From Shewanella amazonensis SB2B (GTDB taxonomy: Bacteria > Pseudomonadota > Gammaproteobacteria > Enterobacterales > Shewanellaceae), in contig NC_008700.1 of assembly GCF_000015245.1 (NCBI RefSeq), forward strand, positions 3,732,501-3,796,500: a DNA stretch of 64,000 nt, in the 5' to 3' direction. Position numbers and translations under genes: made by a program. Of this stretch, positions 37,757 through 46,369 are shown one piece after another (the stretch's first letter is position 1; each line of letters begins with the position of its first letter). Below the pieces are notes generated by a model, which had not been told where the DNA came from, searched no databases, and saw only the letters and a list, made by a program, of their open reading frames with translations.

Positions 37757-39172
37757 ATGAGAACAGTTTTCTCCCAATGGGCCCTTGCCCCCCTGTCCGG
37801 CGTGATGCTGCTGGGCAGCGGATTGGCGATGGCCGACAATCCCCACAAGGAAGCCATCGAAGGCCCCTTCGCCTCAGGTACCGAGGTGACCCAGCAGTGC
37901 CTGGCGTGCCACGAAGATGAGGCCCACGATTTTATGAAAACCTCCCACTGGAGCTGGAGCCTGACCCAGGAGCTGCCCGGTCGCACAGTTGAGCGGGGAA
38001 AGAAGAACGCCATCAACAACTTCTGTACTTCCATCGCCGGTAACGAGCCACGCTGCACCAGCTGTCACGCGGGTTACGGCTGGAAGGACAGTAGCTTTGA
38101 TTTTGCCGACGCTTCCAAAGTGGACTGTCTGGTGTGTCACGACACCACAGGCACCTATATTAAAGATCCCGCAGGCGCCGGTGAGCCACTGGCCAAGGTG
38201 GATTTGGAGAAGGTAGCCAAAAATGTCGGTAAGCCAGTGCGCGACAACTGCGGCAGCTGCCACTTCTACGGTGGCGGCGGTGATGCGGTGAAACACGGGG
38301 ATCTGGACTCTTCCATGGCCTACCCCGACAAAGCCACCGATGTGCACATGGATGCAGATGGCAACGACTTCCAATGTCAGGCTTGCCATACCACTGAGTC
38401 CCACGCCATCAGCGGTAATGCCATGGGTGTATCTCCCGGTGGTATCGACCATATTGGCTGTGAAAACTGCCACGAAGGCGCACCGCACAAAAACAAGAAA
38501 ATCAACGAACACACAGCCACTGTGGCCTGCCAGACCTGCCACATCCCCTTCTTCGCCCGTAATGAAGCGACCAAGATGAGCTGGGACTGGTCAACGGCGG
38601 GTCAGGACAGGGAAGAAACCCTGGACGAGTACGGCCGCAAGACCTTCCAGAAGAAGAAAGGCAGCTTCACCTGGGGCAAGATGGTTAAGCCCGCTTACGC
38701 CTGGTACAACGGCAAAGCCGGTGCCTACATGGCTGGCGACCCCATCAAGGCCGATGAAGTGACCCGTCTTTCCTATCCTCTCGGGGATATTCAGGATGCG
38801 GGCGCAAAAATCTACCCCTTCAAGGTGCACACAGGTAAGCAAATCTATGACAAGAAACACAATATTCTTGCCACAGCCAAAACCTACGGTGCCGGCGGCT
38901 ACTGGACCGAGTTTGACTGGGATAAAGCGGCAAAACTGGGGATGGAGGCCAACCCGACGCTGAAGGCCAAGGGGATTGCTTACAGCGGCGAATATGGTTT
39001 TGCGCCAACTGAAATGTGGTGGAGAATCAACCACATGGTGTCAAAAAAAGAGGAAGCCCTCAAGTGTAATGCCTGCCACAACGGCGGCGACCGTCTCGAC
39101 TGGAAGGCTCTGGGTTACGAAGGTGACCCGATGAAAAACAAACAGGGCCCAAGACACAACCAGAGCAAGTGA
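37757..39172 (+). CDS. otr: Octaheme tetrathionate reductase
   Basis: 471-residue periplasmic multihaem cytochrome. Eight CxxCH sites are present in order: CLACH, CTSCH, CLVCH, CGSCH, CQACH, CENCH, CQTCH, CNACH, matching S. oneidensis OTR. A signal peptide ends near GLAMA. As in OTR, a non-haem Cys (NNFCTS) lies before the second haem, in the region of the known active site. The enzyme reduces tetrathionate and also nitrite and hydroxylamine in vitro. ATG at 37757 with CAGGAG upstream; a TTG at 37751 is rejected. Confidence 0.93.
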   Translation: MRTVFSQWALAPLSGVMLLGSGLAMADNPHKEAIEGPFASGTEVTQQCLACHEDEAHDFMKTSHWSWSLTQELPGRTVERGKKNAINNFCTSIAGNEPRCTSCHAGYGWKDSSFDFADASKVDCLVCHDTTGTYIKDPAGAGEPLAKVDLEKVAKNVGKPVRDNCGSCHFYGGGGDAVKHGDLDSSMAYPDKATDVHMDADGNDFQCQACHTTESHAISGNAMGVSPGGIDHIGCENCHEGAPHKNKKINEHTATVACQTCHIPFFARNEATKMSWDWSTAGQDREETLDEYGRKTFQKKKGSFTWGKMVKPAYAWYNGKAGAYMAGDPIKADEVTRLSYPLGDIQDAGAKIYPFKVHTGKQIYDKKHNILATAKTYGAGGYWTEFDWDKAAKLGMEANPTLKAKGIAYSGEYGFAPTEMWWRINHMVSKKEEALKCNACHNGGDRLDWKALGYEGDPMKNKQGPRHNQSK

Positions 39173-39292
39173 CGCAATCGCTCACTGGCACCTCAAGGGG
39201 CTGGACAATCCGGCCCCTTACATTCATCACCCTTCCGCCGGGGATAAACGGTGGCATCTCTGCAACAGATTCCAGGCATTCGCTCCTGCCTG

Positions 39293-39321
39293 AACCGGTT
39301 CTCTCTGAGTACCGGTTTTTT
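39293..39321 (+). terminator. Rho-independent terminator of the otr operon
   Basis: AACCGGT / ACCGGTT hairpin followed by a run of T residues. Confidence 0.8.
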
Positions 39322-39443
39322 TATGGGCCAAGACCCAGCCCGGAGGACAGCCTCAAAAAGTCACAACAATCCGGAACTTAAAGATAATCAGGGTCAAGTT
39401 GTCCACCACCATGGTAAATCCATGGAGTTTTTGGGACTCTGGC

Positions 39444-39495
39444 TACCTATAAAGGTTTATAAAGCTGGCATTACCCTTGCTGTATAAGGGGTAAT
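39444..39495 (+). promoter_or_regulatory. Candidate NarL-type heptamers upstream of the MOT1 gene
   Basis: TACCTAT-AA-AGGTTTA at 39444-39459 has one perfect TACYYMT heptamer and a 5-of-7 partner. TACCCTT (39472-39478) and AGGGGTA (39487-39493) form a second inverted pair, the latter a perfect complement of the consensus. Regulatory role is inferred. Confidence 0.4.
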
Positions 39496-39517
39496 ATTCA
39501 CTCTTCAGGCAACCTGC

Positions 39518-40639
39518 ATGCGTCCACGCCCCCCAATCAGGCTCACCGAATTTACCGGTGCTTTTGCCGATTTGGGTACCTTTCTGCCACTGGTTCTCGG
39601 CCTGATTGCACTCAACCAATTTTCGCCCCAGGGCATTTTCCTCGGCTTTGGCCTGTTCGCCTGTGCCACGGCACTGTTTTATCGCCGTCCCATTCCGGTG
39701 CAACCCATGAAGGTAATAGCGGCTCTGGTCATAGCCCAGCAGCTCACACCGGGCATGATGCAGGCCAGCGCCATGCTGATGGGCGTTATACTCCTGGTGC
39801 TGGCGGCCTCCGGTGCCATCAGCTGGCTGGCACGACAAATCTCCCAGGCAATCAGCGTCGGTATTCAGCTCGCTATCGGGCTGCAGCTGCTGTGGATGGG
39901 ACTTACGATGATGACAGACGCCCCTGTGCTGGGCTTTGGCGCCTTTGCGCTGATTTTTGTATCACGCTTCTTTCCCCTGAAATACCTCGCCATGCCACTG
40001 GTGATCCTGCTCGGTATGCTGTGGCAGTATCAAAGCGGCGCCGCAATGAGCCCAAGCTTTAACAACACCCCCTGGCATCTGGGCTGGCCCGATGTTTCAG
40101 ACTGGGGCGCGGCCGCCACCCTGCTGGTGCTACCTCAGCTGGCGCTGACCCTGACCAATGCCGTGATTGCCACCTCTGTGATGGCCAAAGACAAGTTCCC
40201 CGAGGATGCCGAGCGTTTCAGCCCCAAGGCGCTGGCCACCAGCTCAGGGCTGGCCAATCTGCTCTTGAGCCCCTTTGGCGGTGCAGCCATGTGCCACGGC
40301 GCCGGTGGTCTTGCGGTGCAGTATCACTTTGGCGCCAGACAGCTGTGGGCGGGACTTATTTTCGGCATAACCTGCCTGGCTATCGCTTTGGGGTGGAATG
40401 AGCAGGTGGCCTGGCTGTTGGGACTCATCCCCATGGCTATTCTTGGAAGCCTGCTTTCCACCGCAGGGCTGCAACTGGCCTGGTCCAAGCGCTTTCTCGA
40501 TGGCAAACCCTACTGCCTGTTTGTGATAGGCGCCACCGCCATCGTCAGTCTGGGAGTCAATGCCGCAGCCGGCTTAGCGGTGGGCATGCTGCTGGAATTG
40601 GGTCGCCGCCAGTGGCTCAATCAGAGGCAGCTTGACTGA
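39518..40639 (+). CDS. MOT1-family molybdate/sulfate transporter
   Basis: 373-residue inner-membrane transporter with about ten helices. It belongs to the MOT1 molybdate transporter family (SLC26/SulP relatives): the repeated TEFTGAFADLGTFLPL (about 10-25) and SPFGGAAMCHGAGGLAVQYHFG (about 248-269) motifs are the family signatures. Located between the tetrathionate reductase operon and the sensor kinase and near the molybdoenzyme PsrA, so molybdate supply for PsrA is plausible; thiosulfate/sulfate transport cannot be excluded. Confidence 0.83.
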   Translation: MRPRPPIRLTEFTGAFADLGTFLPLVLGLIALNQFSPQGIFLGFGLFACATALFYRRPIPVQPMKVIAALVIAQQLTPGMMQASAMLMGVILLVLAASGAISWLARQISQAISVGIQLAIGLQLLWMGLTMMTDAPVLGFGAFALIFVSRFFPLKYLAMPLVILLGMLWQYQSGAAMSPSFNNTPWHLGWPDVSDWGAAATLLVLPQLALTLTNAVIATSVMAKDKFPEDAERFSPKALATSSGLANLLLSPFGGAAMCHGAGGLAVQYHFGARQLWAGLIFGITCLAIALGWNEQVAWLLGLIPMAILGSLLSTAGLQLAWSKRFLDGKPYCLFVIGATAIVSLGVNAAAGLAVGMLLELGRRQWLNQRQLD

Positions 40640-40654
40640 GTCGCTGATAAAAGC

Positions 40655-42484
40655 TTATACAGACTCATCGTCCGCCAGCAATGGTAACCACACAGTGACC
40701 CGGCAACCGCTGCCGTCCTGGCGGTTTTGCAGCTGAATATCACCTCCATGTTGATTGACCACATCACGACAGATGGCAAGCCCCAGGCCCAAACCTTCGT
40801 CTTTGGTGGTGGCAAAAGAGAGCATCAGCTCCGCCGCCTCGGCCTTAAGGCCGCTGCCATTGTCCAGGAGTTCCAGCCTCAGCCAGCGCACCCTGGCTGC
40901 ACTGCCGGGCTTGCTGGCATCAAAGTCCAGCGTGATATCAATTTGCCTAGCCTCAGACCGGACCTCCATGGCATCAAGGGCATTTTTGAGCAGATTCACC
41001 AGCAGCTGACTCAACCCCACCGCGTCCCCCAACAGCGGTCGCTCTTCGCCCGCTTGTTTCAGTGTCACTTGCACCCGCTGCTGCTCCAGGGAGCGTTGAA
41101 ACAAGGCCAGGGCTTCACTCAGCAAGGAACTCATCAGCACGGCTTCCGGGCGGGCACGACGGCGGCGCAGCAGGCTGCGGATACGATGCACCACGGCACC
41201 GGCACGCATCGACTGGCGATTAATTTTGCCAAGCACCTCCTCCACTGCCTGCAAACGCAGTTCGGCACTGGCGTGATCTTGCTGCTTCAGCGCCATCAAT
41301 CCACCCTCGCTGTATTGGGTAATGGCGGCAATAGGCTGGTTGAGTTCATGGGCAAGCCCGGCGCCTATCTCCCCCAAAATAGCGGCGCTTTGCATCCGCT
41401 CCAACATGAGTTCCCTGTCCCTTAAGGTGCGCTCGGCCGCTATCAGGCTGTCGCTCTTTTGGCGAAACTTATATTCGAGCCACAGGTGGTAAACCATGCC
41501 GGCAAACAGAATAAGCACCAAACTGATGGCGTATTCCAGATTGGCCTTAAGCCAGGCTCGCACCAGCTCCAGTGGTCGGGTGCTGTTGCCATGGAGCAGA
41601 AGCTCTTCATAGAGGCGAATAACCGTGAGTTGGCTGATGGGGGCGGTCCAGCCCAGGGTGCGGGCCCGAATGGCGGCTTCTGAGTCTGAGGGCAGTTCAA
41701 ACAGCGCCTTGGTGACCATCTGGGTGATGCGGGCGGGTACCTTATCGGAGGCGGCAAAGGACCAATTGGGGTACAAACTGGTGCTGATTTCACAGTCATA
41801 GCCTTCCGGACGCATGCTGTTAAGCACCCGAAAATCCTCCCGGCGCACCAGGCCCGAGTCCACCATTTCTTCCAGAGTGCAGTAAGGCGTAATAGCGCCA
41901 TCGACCATGCCGTCGCGCACCTGATACACCAGCGGCTCCAATGGAAACCCCAGAAAACGCACATCGGCAAAAAAGTTGCGCGCATCCAAACCGCGGCGAT
42001 TCAACAGGCCAATGGTGGCCTGATAGCCACCGAGCGCCTGAGGATCGGAGGCCACGATTCGGGCCCCTTCGAGCTCTTCGATATGCTGCACAGGGCTGTC
42101 GCTGCGCACTATGATGGTGGAGCCTATGGCATAGGTGGCACCGTTGTGTTTGCGGCTGCGCATGGTGGCAAGCCAAGAGAGAGGCATCTCGTTGGACAGG
42201 CTCAGATATTGGCCCGGATTGGTCACAATAAATTGGATACGCAAGTCCAACAGCTGCTCGCGCATGGCATCAAAATCCAGCGGCTCGACTTCAAAACGAA
42301 TGCCGGGCACCCTGTCCGACAAATAGTTCATCATGGGTTGCCAGCGCTGTTTCGCCTCACCAACCCCATGATTGGCAAGTACCCCGACTCTGAACACGGC
42401 TTCAATGGGCTCATCCCCCATTTCGGCATCGGTAGCCAACACCGACAGGGGCCACAATAACACACACAGCAGCAATGACTTCAT
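40655..42484 (-). CDS. Sensor histidine kinase with PhnD-like periplasmic domain (ThsS/TtrS type)
   Basis: 609-residue inner-membrane kinase. Signal/anchor at the N-terminus (MKSLLLCVLLWPLSVLA), then a periplasmic PhnD-like ligand-binding domain (about 28-300: RVGVLANHG, IVTNPGQYLSL, ASDPQALGGYQATIG), TM helix (about 320-342), HisKA with His379 in AHELNQPIAA, and HATPase ending GLGLGLAICRDV. This is the architecture of TtrS (tetrathionate) and ThsS (thiosulfate) sensors. The ATG at 42484 follows GGAGG; earlier starts were rejected. Divergent from its regulator. Ligand cannot be decided from sequence. Confidence 0.88.
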   Translation of the reverse strand: MKSLLLCVLLWPLSVLATDAEMGDEPIEAVFRVGVLANHGVGEAKQRWQPMMNYLSDRVPGIRFEVEPLDFDAMREQLLDLRIQFIVTNPGQYLSLSNEMPLSWLATMRSRKHNGATYAIGSTIIVRSDSPVQHIEELEGARIVASDPQALGGYQATIGLLNRRGLDARNFFADVRFLGFPLEPLVYQVRDGMVDGAITPYCTLEEMVDSGLVRREDFRVLNSMRPEGYDCEISTSLYPNWSFAASDKVPARITQMVTKALFELPSDSEAAIRARTLGWTAPISQLTVIRLYEELLLHGNSTRPLELVRAWLKANLEYAISLVLILFAGMVYHLWLEYKFRQKSDSLIAAERTLRDRELMLERMQSAAILGEIGAGLAHELNQPIAAITQYSEGGLMALKQQDHASAELRLQAVEEVLGKINRQSMRAGAVVHRIRSLLRRRRARPEAVLMSSLLSEALALFQRSLEQQRVQVTLKQAGEERPLLGDAVGLSQLLVNLLKNALDAMEVRSEARQIDITLDFDASKPGSAARVRWLRLELLDNGSGLKAEAAELMLSFATTKDEGLGLGLAICRDVVNQHGGDIQLQNRQDGSGCRVTVWLPLLADDESV

Positions 42485-42646
42485 CCCATACCTCCACCGC
42501 ATATTGTGCCTGCGCCACGCGTGCGCCAACGTGAATCCCCCCGCAAAAAATACGCCGCCTGCGTGATCCATCGCCAAAAGCGAGCAAGCAAACTTGAGCC
42601 CTTCTCAACACTTTTTTAGGCTGGAAGAAAAACGCGGGAGTAGCCT

Positions 42647-43222
42647 ATGCGCCTGTTTCTGGTGGACGATGATGAAGCCATTCGGGATTCACTGACCTAT
42701 ATGCTGACGCAGTGTGGTCGGCAGCTAACCAGCTTTGCCAGTGCCGAAGCCTTTTTGGCGCAAGCAGACATCACCCTGCCCGGCTGCCTGATCCTCGACA
42801 GCCGTATGCCCGGCCTCAGCGGTGAGGCGCTGCAACATGAGCTGGTTAATCAGCAAAGTCCCCTTGGGATCATCTTTCTTACCGGCCACGGCGACCTGCC
42901 CATGGCATTGGCAGCGTTTCGCGAAGGCGCCTGCGATTTCTTTCAAAAACCGGTTCAGGCCGCGCCCTTGTGCGACGCTATCGATAAGGCTGAAGCTGAA
43001 AGTCAACGGCGCTACGAGGTTGCAGGGCTCAGGTTGAAACTTGCCCGGCTCAGTGAACGGGAGTCCCAGGTGCTGCGGCTGTTGACCGATGGGCTAACCA
43101 ACAAGCAAATTTCAGAAACCCTTTACCTGTCGCTCAGGACCATTGAAGTACACAGGGCCAGCATGATGAAAAAGCTTGGAGTACACAATCTGGCAGAGCT
43201 GGGGCGTTTCGCCTGCCGCTGA
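42647..43222 (+). CDS. FixJ/NarL-type response regulator (ThsR/TtrR type)
   Basis: 191-residue regulator: receiver 1-115 with DDD, acceptor Asp51 in LILDSRMPG, TGHGDLP and the QKPV lysine, then a LuxR-type helix-turn-helix (about 130-185, LSERESQVLRLLTDGLTNKQ). Paired with the divergent PhnD-domain kinase. GGGAG lies before the ATG. Expected to activate the psr and/or otr operons in response to thiosulfate or tetrathionate. Confidence 0.88.
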   Translation: MRLFLVDDDEAIRDSLTYMLTQCGRQLTSFASAEAFLAQADITLPGCLILDSRMPGLSGEALQHELVNQQSPLGIIFLTGHGDLPMALAAFREGACDFFQKPVQAAPLCDAIDKAEAESQRRYEVAGLRLKLARLSERESQVLRLLTDGLTNKQISETLYLSLRTIEVHRASMMKKLGVHNLAELGRFACR

Positions 43223-43640
43223 ATCAGGATGGGGGAAAATCGAGAGGTTCAGTGTCTGCCAGCCAACATAGGCTGGCAGAACGACCCGTTAGCCCTGTGT
43301 GGAGAACAGAGACAACAGGAGCAATAGACCCGTTACCCGTGCGGCACCGGCAGACTGAGGCCGTGCTTGCCTGGTATGGCTTTTTTGCTGTGTTGATTTT
43401 GGCATGATACACCTGTGGGGTTTAACGCAATGCCCGGTTGGGCGCTGCAAATTACAGCAGTTTCCACCGGTAAAAACAAGGGTTCAGCGCACGCTTTGTG
43501 CAATATAATCAACGTGTTAAATATTGGTTTTTAATTTGTTTATTAATTGATCACTGCTGGTTTTTCATTTTTCTCCTGCCATTGCCAAATTTAGCAACCA
43601 TGTAACAATAAGCCTCTACTCAGCCACCGGAAAAGCGCCG
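43223..43640. other. Intergenic region with a strong hairpin, no clear gene
   Basis: 418 bp. TCTGCCAGCC-AACATA-GGCTGGCAGA at 43255-43280 is a perfect 10-bp stem without a T tract, 30 bases after the regulator stop. AT-rich bases from about 43505 precede the cupin gene and may hold its promoter. A 62-residue minus-strand frame here has no family support. Confidence 0.6.
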
Positions 43641-44129
43641 ATGAAACCCCTTATCAACCTTAATCACCTTGAGAATGGCCAAAGCAGCAGCCAGGGAATC
43701 TATGGCGAAACCTATTTCGTGGTGAGCGATCTCATAGGGGCCAAACGCCTTGGTTACAGTGTCTCTGTGGTGCCACCGGGAAAACGGGTCTGCCCTTTTC
43801 ACAACCACAGGGTGAATGAAGAAATGTTTTTGATACTCGAAGGCACTGGCACCCTGAGATTTGGCGAGCAAACTTACCCCATAGGCCCCATGGACATCAT
43901 CGCCTGTCCCCCGGGCGGACCCGAAGTTGCCCATCAGATAATCAACAGCGGCAACACAGATCTCAGATACCTGTGCCTGTCGACAATGGATCCTGTGGAG
44001 GTATGTGAACAGCCCGACTCCGACAAGCTGCTGGTGTTCACCGGTCCACAGGAGGCCAGAACCCTGCGTCATATCGGCCGTAAGCAGGATGCGGTTGACT
44101 ACTGGGAAGGCGAACAAGCCGGGGATTGA
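43641..44129 (+). CDS. Cupin-domain protein
   Basis: 162-residue single-domain cupin. The first motif is seen as CPFHNHRVNEEMFLILEGTG (about 53-72), with the His/Glu metal ligands, and the second around residues 90-110 (IACPPGGPEVAHQIIN). It probably binds a divalent metal; substrate unknown. No partner gene. Confidence 0.85.
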   Translation: MKPLINLNHLENGQSSSQGIYGETYFVVSDLIGAKRLGYSVSVVPPGKRVCPFHNHRVNEEMFLILEGTGTLRFGEQTYPIGPMDIIACPPGGPEVAHQIINSGNTDLRYLCLSTMDPVEVCEQPDSDKLLVFTGPQEARTLRHIGRKQDAVDYWEGEQAGD

Positions 44130-44277
44130 TGTCCTTCGAATCTGCAGCTCTGCCTCTGAGATATACCGGGTAGCCATCAGCGTATCAGCGACCCGGCAGT
44201 AAAATCGCCATCGCCTTCAGCGGCCATATCAGCATAGCGCACTTTGTCTCTGGCAAGCGTTCAGCACGCCTGATGAC

Positions 44278-44303
44278 AAACCCCCGTTAAGGAGCGGGGT
44301 TTT
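44278..44303. terminator. Hairpin between cupin and chemoreceptor genes
   Basis: AAACCCC / GGGGTTT stem between convergent genes, with short A and T flanks; it could serve both. Confidence 0.6.
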
Positions 44304-44332
44304 GAAGCACCATTCACCATGTCGCCCCGGCG

Positions 44333-45415
44333 TTAGTGGCGCTGGTTCATTAACCTGTCGATACAGTGCACTACCTGCAAACTGGCGGCCTCCATGGCAT
44401 CCAAATGATTCACCATGGCCTTGAAATCCCCCTTTCGACGCGCATCCAGTGCCGCAGCGCCCTGTTCGTGCACCCTGCGGTGCGGGGCGTCCAGCTCCCG
44501 GTAGCCACTCACATGGGAATAGAGTTCTGCCCCCTGCCCCTGGCTGTACCACTTACCCAAACGGCACTCTTTATGGTCGGTCACATGCTCGTGAAACGCC
44601 TGCCTTTCCAGCTTGCGGTAGATATCCGATTTCCACACGGCATGATCCAGCTTGGTGGTATTCAAAAACGCAATCATCGCCGAGTGCTCAATCACCTTCT
44701 GCATTTGCTGGCTTTGGATAAGTACATCAGCCACCACAGTGGAAATCTGGGCAGAAGAGGTCGCTACATCAGCGGCACTGCTTTGATTGGCATCGATAAT
44801 CTGCTTGATGTCCGCCGCCTGAGAGACGATTTTCCTGACCAACATTTCTATTTGACTGCTGGCACTGTGGGCCTTGCTGGCCAACTGACGAACCTCATCG
44901 GCCACCACGGCAAAACCACGTCCAGCTTCACCGGCGCGGGCCGCTTCGATGGCAGCGTTAAGCGCCAACAGGTTGGTTTGTTCTGAAATACCCTGAATGG
45001 CGGTAACAAACTGATTGATGGCCGAGGTAGTACTGTCCAGCAGCTCCACCGCCGCACGGCTGCGACCGGCCTCTTCATTGATCACGTCGGCTCGGCTGCC
45101 CAAACTCTCGACGGCACTGCGGGTTTGTGAGAACAAGGCATCCACCTGACGCAGCGCGTCCCGTTCATGCAGCAACTCGTCTGCGTTGCCGGCCAGGGCA
45201 TCGCGCACGGTTTGCAGCATGTCGCCCCCCTGATTCTGACAGGCAATGACCTGAGAAAAGTTGTACAGATGCTCTCTCGATAGTTTCTGAGCAGACTCAA
45301 AATCGGCAATGACCTGCTTAAGCTCGGCTATCTCAGCCTGATGGCGGCTCGCCTGTTCCTTAAGGCTTTGCCTCAACGAGGCGTTTTCTTCTTTCAGCTT
45401 CCTTCCAAAAAACAT
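44333..45415 (-). CDS. Soluble methyl-accepting chemotaxis protein with CZB zinc-binding domain
   Basis: 360-residue cytoplasmic chemoreceptor with no transmembrane segment. A coiled coil at about 5-55, the MCP signalling hairpin near 130-200 (ISEQTNLLALNAAIEAARAG), and a C-terminal CZB domain (about 250-350) with DHAVWK, ECRLGKWY and PHRRVH supplying the 3His/1Cys zinc site. The ATG at 45415 is chosen; the longer frame to 45619 adds a non-conserved region. CZB receptors sense zinc or hypochlorite-type oxidation of the zinc-Cys switch in other bacteria. Confidence 0.9.
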   Translation of the reverse strand: MFFGRKLKEENASLRQSLKEQASRHQAEIAELKQVIADFESAQKLSREHLYNFSQVIACQNQGGDMLQTVRDALAGNADELLHERDALRQVDALFSQTRSAVESLGSRADVINEEAGRSRAAVELLDSTTSAINQFVTAIQGISEQTNLLALNAAIEAARAGEAGRGFAVVADEVRQLASKAHSASSQIEMLVRKIVSQAADIKQIIDANQSSAADVATSSAQISTVVADVLIQSQQMQKVIEHSAMIAFLNTTKLDHAVWKSDIYRKLERQAFHEHVTDHKECRLGKWYSQGQGAELYSHVSGYRELDAPHRRVHEQGAAALDARRKGDFKAMVNHLDAMEAASLQVVHCIDRLMNQRH

Positions 45416-45832
45416 AATGCCCCCAAAAATAAACCAAAAATAACCAACCGCTGTTCCATTATCGGCAATCTGCCGACATTTTGCAGACGCGGCGCCTAAA
45501 GACTGCGACAGACTGTCGCACCTTTGAGATTTTCCTTTGCGCCCGGCTTCGCAACCATCAAAAATGCACAGGTACCGACACAGGAAACACACCCGGTGCC
45601 GGTCCTGAATATCGCGCACGGGCGCCTGCCCGGCTTGGGTTCAAGCGTCAGGGACTTTCTCATCATGGCCCTGACATCTTCACCAGACAGCCTTGCCGTC
45701 AACGGAGATACAGCCAGACTTCCACTCTGATGAACCACCCCGGGGAATGCCACCCGGGGCTTTTTTTATGTTCGTTCAACGCCCGTGGAGTTCGTTTCTA
45801 CTCAGCAACTCAGGAACAAAACCGCCTTTGCC
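45416..45832. other. Intergenic region with a plus-strand terminator and a possible short transcript
   Basis: 417 bp. A plus-strand hairpin (CCCCGGG / CCCGGGG with seven T) at 45738-45767 terminates transcription entering from the left, although neither flanking gene is on that strand. A short plus-strand frame ends at 45730, just before it. No family is recognised, so a small RNA or a short peptide gene are both possible. Confidence 0.5.
45738..45767 (+). terminator. Plus-strand Rho-independent terminator without an assigned gene
   Basis: CCCCGGG-(8 nt)-CCCGGGG stem followed by TTTTTTT. No annotated plus-strand gene ends here. Confidence 0.8.
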
Positions 45833-46369
45833 TCATGCTGGCTTTTTGGCGAGTTTTCGCTGCAGGGTGCGCCTGTGCATACCGAGCTGACGCGCCGTGG
45901 CCGACACATTACCCTCGTTGGCAGACAGCACCTGCTGTAAATGCTCCCATTCGAGCCGCCTCGGGTTCATCGGCACATCTTCGGCCACAACCTCATCATT
46001 TGGCGCAGTTGCGCCGGGCATCAGGGCCGCCATCAGGGTGCGGGTGTCGGCAGGCTTGGCGAGATAATTATCGGCACCGGCCTTAACCGCCTCCACCGCG
46101 GTGGCAATGCTGGCGAAACCGGTCAGCAGCACTATGGTGGCCCGGGGTAAGCTGCCCCGCAGCGGTGGCAGGAGTTTGAGACCATTGCTGTCTTCAAGCT
46201 TCATGTCCAGTAACACATGGCTTGGATGCCACTGACGGGCGCACAGGAGTGCATCCGTGGGCTCACTGACATGGCGACATTCAAATCCCTGCCGACTCAT
46301 GCGGCGACTGAGTACGGCACCATAGGCCATATCATCTTCAATAATCAACAATTTAGGCATCATGCTCAT
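45833..46369 (-). CDS. RegA/PrrA-like response regulator
   Basis: 178-residue regulator of the RegA/ActR class: receiver 1-120 with IEDD, acceptor Asp55 (LLDMKLEDSNGL), LLTGFASI and AKPAD, then a short Fis-type helix-turn-helix at the end (SATARQLGMHRRTLQRKL). The ATG at 46369 overlaps the kinase stop by four bases (ATGA). Partner of the adjacent RegB-like kinase; possibly controls respiration, or the metal efflux operon upstream (inference). Confidence 0.88.
   Translation of the reverse strand: MSMMPKLLIIEDDMAYGAVLSRRMSRQGFECRHVSEPTDALLCARQWHPSHVLLDMKLEDSNGLKLLPPLRGSLPRATIVLLTGFASIATAVEAVKAGADNYLAKPADTRTLMAALMPGATAPNDEVVAEDVPMNPRRLEWEHLQQVLSANEGNVSATARQLGMHRRTLQRKLAKKPA

Larger units (their letters stand above)
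39173..39517. promoter_or_regulatory. Intergenic region: otr terminators and MOT1 control region
   Basis: 345 bp with no gene. It holds an AAGGGGC/GCCCCTT stem about 20 bases after the otr stop, a T-tailed terminator (39293-39321), then a putative control region with TACCTAT-AA-AGGTTTA (39444-39459) and ATTACCCTT/AAGGGGTAAT (39470-39495) just upstream of the transporter gene. Confidence 0.7.

Noticed and set aside
43224..43412. 62-residue minus-strand frame in the region after the response regulator
   Set aside because: No ribosome site, and composition is unlike a protein; it spans a hairpin.
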